Below the pieces are notes generated by a model that saw only the letters and a program-made list of their open reading frames with translations, had not been told where the DNA came from and searched no databases. 64,000 nucleotides of DNA from Kitasatospora papulosa (GTDB taxonomy: Bacteria > Actinomycetota > Actinomycetes > Streptomycetales > Streptomycetaceae), in contig NZ_JNYQ01000001.1 of the NCBI RefSeq assembly GCF_000717245.1, positions 806,001-870,000 on the forward strand, given 5' to 3'. Shown piece after piece: positions 58,359 through 64,000 of this stretch. The position numbers and the translations under genes are program-made. Positions within the stretch are counted from its first letter, which is position 1. Each line of letters opens with the position of its first letter.

Positions 58359-58796
58359 GTGACCCAAGAAATCACTCGAACCGAACATTCCGCTCCCACG
58401 CGCCAGTTCACCGTGCTGCTCTCGCCCACCCGCCGGGGCGCCAGGCTCGCCCGTCTGCTGTCAACGGCGCACCTGGGGGACTGGGGGCTGCCCACCGGGG
58501 CGGCCGCGCACATCGTGGCCGAGCTGGCCACGAACGCCGTGCTGCACGGCCGCGCGGAGGGCCGGGACTTCCGGCTGCGCCTCACCGTTCACCGCGACGC
58601 GGTACTCCGCATCGAGGTGACCGACGCCCGGGGCGAACGGCTGCCTCCTGCGCCCGGGACCGTCGTGGAGGCCGGAGGCGAAGCCGAGTCGGGGCGCGGT
58701 CTGCTGATCGTCGGGGCGCTCGCGGACCGCTGGGGCATCGATGCCGAACCCGCCCTGCGCAAGACGGTCTGGGCCGAACTCGACCTCGTCCGGTGA
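58359..58796 (+). CDS. ATP-binding (HATPase_c) anti-sigma-like protein
   Basis: Protein of 145 residues from GTG 58359, containing a GHKL-type ATPase domain of the RsbW/SpoIIAB class. Typical N and G boxes are AAHIVAELATNAVLHGRAEG and VVEAGGEAESGRGLLIVGAL. Most stand-alone proteins of this kind in Streptomyces belong to XRE/DUF397 neighbourhoods and lack proven kinase activity. It is divergent from the XRE gene across 164 bp. Confidence 0.9.
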   Translation: MTQEITRTEHSAPTRQFTVLLSPTRRGARLARLLSTAHLGDWGLPTGAAAHIVAELATNAVLHGRAEGRDFRLRLTVHRDAVLRIEVTDARGERLPPAPGTVVEAGGEAESGRGLLIVGALADRWGIDAEPALRKTVWAELDLVR

Positions 58797-58964
58797 CCAC
58801 CGCCGCCGGGGCGCGGAGCCCGAGGTGCCCGGCTCGACCCGCCGTCACTCACGCGGGTGACATGAAGCAACTGAGCTGGATTTAGTACGTATTACCGGGC
58901 ATATGCTCGCCCCCATCGGCACCCGATCGAGGGCCTGGACCGACGAGGAAGCGAAGGCTTCCCG

Positions 58965-59918
58965 ATGGGTACCCAGCAGACCGACCTGCCCCCACCGCCT
59001 GATCCCGAACGGAACTCCATGGTCAGCGCACCCCACGAAGCGATGCACCGCATCTTCCAGGAAGACCCGGGCCTCTTCTCCCGGCTCTCCGGCGTCCTCG
59101 GGCTCGACCTGCCGCCCCTCGGGGCGGGCAAGCCCCTGACCGTCGACCTCACCGAGACCGAACCGCTCGAACGGCGCGTCGACACCCTCCTGCGCATCGA
59201 GACGCAGAACGACGGGCCCTTCCTCCTCATCGTCGAAGCCCAGGGCAAGAAGGACCCCGGCAAGACGGCCAGTTGGCCCTACTACGTCACGTACCTCAAC
59301 AACAAGTACCGGATCCCGGTGCTGCTCCTCGTGATCTGCCAGGATCACGCCACTGCCGCATGGGCGGCCCGTCCCCTCACCATCGGCCTGCCCCAATGGC
59401 CGACAGTCACGACCCGCCCCCTCGTGGCGGGACCCCACAACATGCCCGTCATCAGGAACGTGGCAGAGGCGCGAAAAGACCTCGCGCTCGCCACGCTCTC
59501 GGCGATCACACACGCTGACAATCCGGACGTCGATGCGATACTGAAGACGATGTCCGTCGCTCTGCGCGACGCACCGGATGTGATCGTAGGACCCTTCGTC
59601 GAATTCATCGCACAAGGCCTGGGCAACCGCCCGGCCGCACAACAGTGGAGGAATCTGGTGGCCGTGGATCTTTCCTTCTACACCTCGCCGCTGTCCGAGG
59701 AGATCCGGGACGAGGGCCGTGCCGAGGGGCATGTCGAGAGGGCCGCCGAGGATGTGCTGCTCGTCCTTGATGCGCGTGGTGTCGACATCAACCACGCCAC
59801 TCGCGTGAAGGTGACCGCCTGCGGTGACTCGGACCTGCTCCGCCGGTGGCTGGTTCGTGCGGCGTTCGCCACCACCTCCGACGAGATCTTCGACGAGGAA
59901 GCCCCCGCCCACCGGTAG
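58965..59918 (+). CDS. PD-(D/E)XK nuclease-like protein (Rpn/transposase-associated family)
   Basis: Protein of 317 residues from ATG 58965 with GAAGG nearby. The N-terminal half has the pattern DTLLRIETQNDGPFLLIVEAQGKKDPGKTASWPYYVTYL (about 72-111), in which the E..E.Q/K motif resembles the PD-(D/E)XK core of recombination-promoting (Rpn) and putative-transposase proteins. The C-terminal part (about 235-317) includes FYTSPLSEEIRDEGRAEGHVE, a helical region with the typical EGRAEG repeat. A separate copy of this C-terminal part follows as its own gene. Mobile ancestry is suspected, but no transposon ends are seen. Confidence 0.72.
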   Translation: MGTQQTDLPPPPDPERNSMVSAPHEAMHRIFQEDPGLFSRLSGVLGLDLPPLGAGKPLTVDLTETEPLERRVDTLLRIETQNDGPFLLIVEAQGKKDPGKTASWPYYVTYLNNKYRIPVLLLVICQDHATAAWAARPLTIGLPQWPTVTTRPLVAGPHNMPVIRNVAEARKDLALATLSAITHADNPDVDAILKTMSVALRDAPDVIVGPFVEFIAQGLGNRPAAQQWRNLVAVDLSFYTSPLSEEIRDEGRAEGHVERAAEDVLLVLDARGVDINHATRVKVTACGDSDLLRRWLVRAAFATTSDEIFDEEAPAHR

Positions 59919-59995
59919 TGCCGACGTCGGTGCCGGTGCCGGCGGCCCCGTGCACCGGCACAGGTCTCTCGCCTGCACAAGAGCGGAGAAAACGC

Positions 59996-60241
59996 ATGGC
60001 TGATCTCTCCTTCTACGTCTCACCCCTCTCCGAGGAAATCCGGGAAGAGGGCCGGGCTGAGGGCCGGGCCGAGAACATCCTGATCGTTCTCGGTGCGCGT
60101 CGCATCGACGTCGCTCATGCCACCCGGGAGAAGATCACCACCTGCCGAGACCCGGAACTCCTGCGCGGGTGGCTGCTCCGTTCCGCCGTGGTCGCCACCG
60201 CCGAAGAGATCTTCGGCGAGGACGCGCCGTCCGAGCAGTGA
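59996..60241 (+). CDS. Free-standing copy of the nuclease-like protein's C-terminal domain
   Basis: Protein of 81 residues from ATG 59996, with CGGAG seven nucleotides upstream. It aligns end to end with the last ~83 residues of the preceding protein: LSFYVSPLSEEIREEGRAEG against LSFYTSPLSEEIRDEGRAEG, then IDVAHATREKITTCRDPELLRGWLLRSAVVAT against the parallel stretch. Because both the reading frame and a ribosome site are intact, it looks expressed rather than decayed. It could act as a partner or antagonist of the full-length protein. Confidence 0.75.
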   Translation: MADLSFYVSPLSEEIREEGRAEGRAENILIVLGARRIDVAHATREKITTCRDPELLRGWLLRSAVVATAEEIFGEDAPSEQ

Positions 60242-60313
60242 GCCGGCTCGGAAGCCTGTAACGTGTCGCTCTTCGGTCGGCGCGACCGTCCGGAGTCACA
60301 AAGGCGACAGCCC

Positions 60314-61075
60314 ATGACCCAGACCGGCCGGACACCGTCCCGCCTCCGTCTCGACGCCGCGCTCGCCGACCTCGCCACCACCTTCGGTGGGATGACGGCC
60401 GTCCCGGACGAGAACAACTGCGAGTGTCACTGGGGCAGCGCGGAGGAACTCGCCCAGCTCAAGACACCCGACGTGGAACTCGCCCCCGACCTGCTGCGAC
60501 GCACCTGGCAGGCGGTCGACTGGTGCGATCACGGGGCCGTACTGCGCCGCATACTGCCCCAGTTCGCCGCCGCTCTCGTCGACGGCCGGGTGGAGCCGCT
60601 CTTCGACATGGGGGACGTGGGCCAGTCCTTCGCACGTGGCGGATGGCAGCAGTGGCCCGCCCCGCAGGCCGCATCCGTGCGGGAGTTCCTGCACGCGTGG
60701 TGGGCCGACAGTCTCACGGCGCCCGACCCCGCCGTCCCGGCGTACGAAGTCTTCGCCCTGTGCGCCGAGGCCTCGGGCGCGGTGGCTCCCTGGCTCGCCG
60801 AATGGGAGAGGGCGGTCGACCCCACGGCCGACCGGAGGCTCGTGGAAGCCGTGGACCACTGGGAGTACGACCTGCTGGGAGGCGAACTCCCCTGGTACGC
60901 CTGGGTCCACGACGAGAAGCTGATAGGCGAGCTGAGCGCCTGGCTGGCCGTCCACGCCCCCGCTCGTCTGGACTCCCAGGGCGCCTCCGAGGAACTGCGC
61001 CACTGCGTACGGCTGCTCGGGGTCTCCGGGCCCGCCCGCTGGGAGGACCCGCACTGGCCCGGGCACACCTACTGA
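60314..61075 (+). CDS. Conserved hypothetical protein of Streptomyces
   Basis: Soluble protein of 253 residues from ATG 60314. It is Trp- and acidic-rich (CECHWGSAEELAQL, RTWQAVDWCDHGAVLRRILPQ, GGWQQWPAPQ), with mostly helical prediction by eye, and no signal or membrane segment. I do not recognise a domain. The two Cys in NNCECHWG with a later Cys in DWCDHG might bind a metal, but that is a guess. Last gene before the amylase promoter region. Confidence 0.7.
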   Translation: MTQTGRTPSRLRLDAALADLATTFGGMTAVPDENNCECHWGSAEELAQLKTPDVELAPDLLRRTWQAVDWCDHGAVLRRILPQFAAALVDGRVEPLFDMGDVGQSFARGGWQQWPAPQAASVREFLHAWWADSLTAPDPAVPAYEVFALCAEASGAVAPWLAEWERAVDPTADRRLVEAVDHWEYDLLGGELPWYAWVHDEKLIGELSAWLAVHAPARLDSQGASEELRHCVRLLGVSGPARWEDPHWPGHTY

Positions 61076-61193
61076 GTGCACGACCTGCCCAAGGCGGCGA
61101 AGGTGTGCGGCGACGCGCGGGGCGCCCGCTCGCACGGTGAGTCGGGGGGACGTGCGGCGGCGCTCTCCGTCGTCACCGGGGTCACGCGCAGGA

Positions 61194-61248
61194 AGGGGCC
61201 GGACATCGGCCCAGGGCGGGCCGGCGGGGAAGCGATGTCCGGGCCCCT
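61194..61248 (+). terminator. Hairpin after the hypothetical gene
   Basis: AGGGGCC-GGACATCG (61194-61208) pairs with CGATGTCCGGGCCCCT (61233-61248) with one bulged base and a 24-nt loop. It ends transcription from the upstream gene. The stretch 61076-61330 otherwise shows only GC-rich non-coding sequence. Confidence 0.65.
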
Positions 61249-61343
61249 CCATGGCGTGACCGGACCGGTCGGCCGGGCGCGTGGGGCCCGGCGGACCGGC
61301 CCCCCGGCCGACCGGGCCGGAGTCGGGACGAACTTAACAGCCG

Positions 61344-61494
61344 CGCAATATTTTGCGTAAGACCTTGCAGGAAGAAATCTCCGAGATTTCGCGGATGTGA
61401 GCGGCGTGTAATCGGGTCGTGTCCAGGGGGTTGACCAGGGCAGGTCAGGCTCGTACGGTCTGCGGCACACAGGGTTTTGCATCCTTGCTGCAAG
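61344..61494 (+). promoter_or_regulatory. Alpha-amylase promoter with MalR-type boxes
   Basis: TTGACC (61431-61436) and TACGGT (61454-61459) with a 17-bp spacer form a good promoter; the start would be near 61466. Upstream are an inverted repeat CGCAA-TATT-TTGCG and CCTTGCAGG (61363-61371), and downstream the palindrome CTTGC-T-GCAAG (61484-61494). The CTTGC half-sites are like those between malR and malE, so MalR probably represses the amylase. The ribosome site AGGAGG precedes the ATG at 61582. No gene in 61076-61581. Confidence 0.75.
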
Positions 61495-61581
61495 AACCTT
61501 CATGAGCCTTGAAGGCACGGCGCGTTGCCATGGAGGCTGCTCCGCCATCCCCCGCACTTCCCCCACCGCAGGAGGAACGTC

Positions 61582-63306
61582 ATGGCACGCAGGCCCTTGT
61601 CCGGCGCGCTGGCCCTCACCATGGGCGCCGCCGTGCTCGCCGTCCCCGCAGGGCTCGGCGCCGCCGGTACGGCGCAGGCCGCGCCACCCGGAGAGAAGGA
61701 CGTCACCGCGGTGATGTTCGAGTGGAAGTTCAGCTCCGTGGCCCAGGCGTGCACCAGCAGCCTCGGTCCCGCCGGATACGGGTACGTCCAGGTCTCGCCG
61801 CCCCAGGAGCACATCCAGGGTGCCCAGTGGTGGACCTCGTACCAGCCCGTCAGCTACAAGATCGCCGGACGTCTCGGCGACCGCGCCGCCTTCGCGAACA
61901 TGGTGAACACCTGCCATTCCGCGGGTGTGAAGGTCATCGCCGACTCGGTCATCAACCACATGTCGGCCGGATCAGGCACCGGCACGGGCGGCTCCTCGTA
62001 CACCAAGTACAACTACCCGGGCCTCTACTCGGCCAACGACATGAACGACTGCCAGTCGCAGATCAGCAACTACGGCGACCGCGCCAACGTCCAGAACTGC
62101 GAACTGGTCGGTCTCGCGGACCTGGACACCGGTGAGGACTACGTCCGCGGCAAGATAGCCGGGTACCTCAACGATCTCCTCTCCCTCGGCGTCGACGGCT
62201 TCCGTATCGACGCGGCCAAGCACATGCCGGCCGCCGACCTCGCGAACATCAAGTCCCGGCTGAGCAACCCGGGTGTGTACTGGAAGCACGAGGCGATCTA
62301 CGGGGCGGGCGAGGCCGTGTCGCCCTCCGAGTACCTCGGCAGCGGTGACGTCCAGGAGTTCCGTTACGGACGCGGTCTCAAGCAGGTCTTCAACAACGAG
62401 AACCTCGCCTACCTGAAGAACTTCGGCGAGGGCTGGGGCTTCATGGAGTCGGGCAGGTCCGCCGTCTTCGTCGACAACCACGACACCGAGCGCGGCGGCG
62501 ACACCCTGAACTACAAGGACGGCGCCAACTACACGCTGGCGAGCGTCTTCATGCTGGCCTACCCCTACGGCTCCCCGGACGTCCACTCCGGCTACGAGTG
62601 GTCCGACAAGGACGCCGGTCCGCCCAACGGCGGCCAGGTGAACGCCTGCTACAGCGACGGCTGGAAGTGCCAGCACGCCTGGCGCGAGATCTCCTCCATG
62701 GTCGGCTTCCGCAACACCGCCCGCGGCCAGGCGGTCACGAACTGGTGGGACAACGGCGGCGACCAGATCGCGTTCGGCCGGGGCTCCAAGGCGTACGTCG
62801 CCATCAACCACGAGGGCTCGTCGCTGAGCCGCACCTTCCAGACGTCGCTGCCGGCCGGTGACTACTGCGACGTCCAGTCCGGCAAGGGCGTCACCGTCAA
62901 CAGCTCCGGGCAGTTCACCGCGACCCTCGGATCCAACACCGCCGTCGCCCTGCACGTGGGCGCCCGGACCTGCACGGGCGGCGGTACGACCCCCGACCCC
63001 GGTACCGGTCAGTCCGGAGCCTCCTTCGGCGTGAACGCCACCACCCAGGTCGGCCAGAACATCTACGTCACCGGCAGCCAGGCGGCCCTCGGCAGCTGGG
63101 CACCCGGCAGCGCACTGAAGCTCGACCCGGCCTCCTACCCGGTCTGGAAGCTCGACGTGGCACTGCCCGCCGGGACCTCCTTCGAGTACAAGTACCTCCG
63201 CAAGGACGCGAGCGGCAACGTCACGTGGGAGAGCGGCGCCAACCGCACCGCCACCGTGCCGTCCTCCGGAAAGGTCGCGCTGACCGCCGACGTCTGGCGC
63301 AGCTGA
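61582..63306 (+). CDS. amy: Secreted alpha-amylase with CBM20 starch-binding domain
   Basis: Extracellular GH13 alpha-amylase of 574 residues from ATG 61582, GGAGGAA upstream. The signal peptide is about residues 1-34 (cut after AQA). Catalytic residues are visible: DGFRIDAAKH (Asp near 209), YWKHEAIYGAGE (Glu near 236) and FVDNHDTERGG (Asp near 299). The C-terminal CBM20 domain (about 478-574, GVNATTQVGQNIYVTGSQAALGSW) follows a Gly/Thr/Pro linker. It breaks starch to maltodextrins for MalEFG. MalR-type boxes in the promoter; next gene is another GH13 enzyme. Confidence 0.96.
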   Translation: MARRPLSGALALTMGAAVLAVPAGLGAAGTAQAAPPGEKDVTAVMFEWKFSSVAQACTSSLGPAGYGYVQVSPPQEHIQGAQWWTSYQPVSYKIAGRLGDRAAFANMVNTCHSAGVKVIADSVINHMSAGSGTGTGGSSYTKYNYPGLYSANDMNDCQSQISNYGDRANVQNCELVGLADLDTGEDYVRGKIAGYLNDLLSLGVDGFRIDAAKHMPAADLANIKSRLSNPGVYWKHEAIYGAGEAVSPSEYLGSGDVQEFRYGRGLKQVFNNENLAYLKNFGEGWGFMESGRSAVFVDNHDTERGGDTLNYKDGANYTLASVFMLAYPYGSPDVHSGYEWSDKDAGPPNGGQVNACYSDGWKCQHAWREISSMVGFRNTARGQAVTNWWDNGGDQIAFGRGSKAYVAINHEGSSLSRTFQTSLPAGDYCDVQSGKGVTVNSSGQFTATLGSNTAVALHVGARTCTGGGTTPDPGTGQSGASFGVNATTQVGQNIYVTGSQAALGSWAPGSALKLDPASYPVWKLDVALPAGTSFEYKYLRKDASGNVTWESGANRTATVPSSGKVALTADVWRS

Positions 63307-63404
63307 CCCCGCTCGTCGCGGGCCGGGGACGCGAGGGTGAGCGTTCCCGGCCCGCACCGCTCCACCGCACAGCCCGATCCCCGAACGCCGAGGAGTACCC
63401 GCCC

Positions 63405-64000
63405 GTGTCCCGAACCACCCTCCGTCGGGGAGCCGTCGCCGCACTGTGCGCGGCGCTGCTGCCCGTCGTGCCGGCGGCCACCGCGTCCGCCGCACCCAGA
63501 CCCCCCGCACCGCCCTCGGACGCGAAACTCGCGAAGGAACCGGCCAGGCACGACCTGACCCGTGAGCAGTTCTACTTCGTGCTGCCCGACCGGTTCGCGA
63601 ACGGCGACACCTCCAACGACCGGGGCGGCCTCACCGGCTCGCGGACGGAGACCGGCTTCGACCCCACGGACAAGGGGTTCTACCAGGGCGGTGACCTCAA
63701 GGGCCTCACCCAGCGGCTCGACTACATCAAGGGGCTCGGCACCACCGCGATCTGGCTCGCGCCGATCTTCAAGAACCGGCCCGTGCAGGGCACCGGCGAC
63801 AACACGTCGGCCGGGTACCACGGCTACTGGATCACCGACTTCACCCAGGTCGACCCGCACTTCGGGACGAACGCCGACCTCACGAAGCTGATCGACAAGG
63901 CCCACGGCAAGGGCATGAAGGTCTTCTTCGACGTCATCACCAACCACACGGCCGACACCGTCGACTACGCCGAGAAGAAGTACGGCTACAAGCCCAAGGG
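63405..64000 (+). CDS. Secreted GH13 enzyme (alpha-amylase/pullulanase-like), 5' part
   Basis: Start of a second secreted GH13 enzyme, GTG 63405 with AGGAG nine nucleotides upstream; about 198 codons are visible before the window ends. The signal peptide spans about residues 1-29 (PAATASA). The region after it, QFYFVLPDRFANGDTSND and FYQGGDLKGLTQRLDYIKGLGTTAIWLAPIFKN, with FDVITNHTAD, is the first half of a GH13 barrel. In S. coelicolor the gene next to the alpha-amylase encodes a large amylase-pullulanase-type protein, and this is likely its counterpart. It lies 98 bp after the alpha-amylase stop and is probably co-transcribed. Confidence 0.88.
   Translation, partial: MSRTTLRRGAVAALCAALLPVVPAATASAAPRPPAPPSDAKLAKEPARHDLTREQFYFVLPDRFANGDTSNDRGGLTGSRTETGFDPTDKGFYQGGDLKGLTQRLDYIKGLGTTAIWLAPIFKNRPVQGTGDNTSAGYHGYWITDFTQVDPHFGTNADLTKLIDKAHGKGMKVFFDVITNHTADTVDYAEKKYGYKPK

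Noticed and set aside
58965..60241. Insertion sequence around the nuclease-like genes
   Set aside because: I found no terminal inverted repeats, target duplications or DDE/HUH transposase motifs; the family resemblance alone does not make a mobile element.
61076..61360. Plus-strand ORF of 94 codons after the hypothetical gene
   Set aside because: It overlaps a terminator hairpin and the upstream amylase control region, has no ribosome site and resembles no family.

Overview
The window is chromosomal DNA from a high-GC actinomycete, almost certainly a Streptomyces. The coding sequence is strongly GC-rich at third codon positions, GTG and TTG starts are common, and typical streptomycete families are present: a BTAD/SARP-type regulator, an XRE + DUF397 + ATPase-like trio, an ECF41 sigma factor, LAxTG sorting signals, an AfsR-like ATPase and an F420-dependent reductase. 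The order nadE - glnA2 - glnE - malR/malEFG - alpha-glucosidase - secreted amylases resembles, from memory, the S. coelicolor SCO22xx region. I see no rRNA, tRNA, insertion sequence, prophage or CRISPR array.

Layout. (1) 1-11.2 kb is an iron and heme island. It holds the ferrous-iron system efeU (cut by the left edge), efeB and efeO, a heme ABC importer (hmuT, hmuU, hmuV), two divergent HtaA-domain cell-surface heme proteins, a PhzF-like protein and a heme oxygenase. Three DmdR/IdeR-type iron boxes mark its promoters. (2) 11.2-16.6 kb is housekeeping and small genes: methionine aminopeptidase, an MFS exporter, F420:NADP oxidoreductase and an M50-like membrane protease. (3) 16.7-22 kb has a 1100-residue BTAD/NB-ARC regulator convergent with a DrrAB-like drug ABC exporter. 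The exporter's upstream region carries about nine helically phased TGTCGG-type repeats at 11-bp spacing, the geometry expected of SARP binding sites. (4) 22-29.7 kb has panB, an MFS exporter/TetR pair with a perfect 23-bp operator palindrome, a membrane-linked endonuclease/exonuclease/phosphatase protein, a Cmx-type chloramphenicol exporter behind a leader ORF, and another MFS exporter. (5) 29.7-37.1 kb has an ECF sigma factor with its CU044_5270-type partner, nadE, and a probable copper-related block (multicopper oxidase behind a CsoR-like palindrome, CBS protein, DUF305, DUF3105).

(6) 37.3-45.3 kb is nitrogen-related: a GlnA2-type glutamine synthetase homologue and glnE. Between them lie an MFS exporter, a metallophosphoesterase, and a PrmC-like methyltransferase preceded by an apparent ATT-initiated leader peptide with mutually exclusive RNA pairings. 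(7) 45.4-53.9 kb has a PAP2 membrane protein and the maltose/maltodextrin locus: divergent malR and malEFG, alpha-glucosidase, and a second MalR-like LacI regulator. (8) 54-61 kb is accessory: GNAT, ECF41 sigma, MerR, the XRE/DUF397/ATPase trio, and a PD-(D/E)XK-like protein followed by a free-standing copy of its own C-terminal domain. (9) 61.6-64 kb has a secreted alpha-amylase with a starch-binding domain and the start of a second secreted GH13 enzyme, which runs off the right edge.

How it works together. Starch is cut outside the cell by the amylases, maltodextrins enter through MalEFG, and the cytoplasmic alpha-glucosidase finishes them. CTTGC-type half-sites occur both in the malR-malE spacer and upstream of the amylase. 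In the iron island, HtaA proteins would capture heme at the wall, HmuTUV would import it and the oxygenase would release its iron, while EfeUOB takes up free iron.
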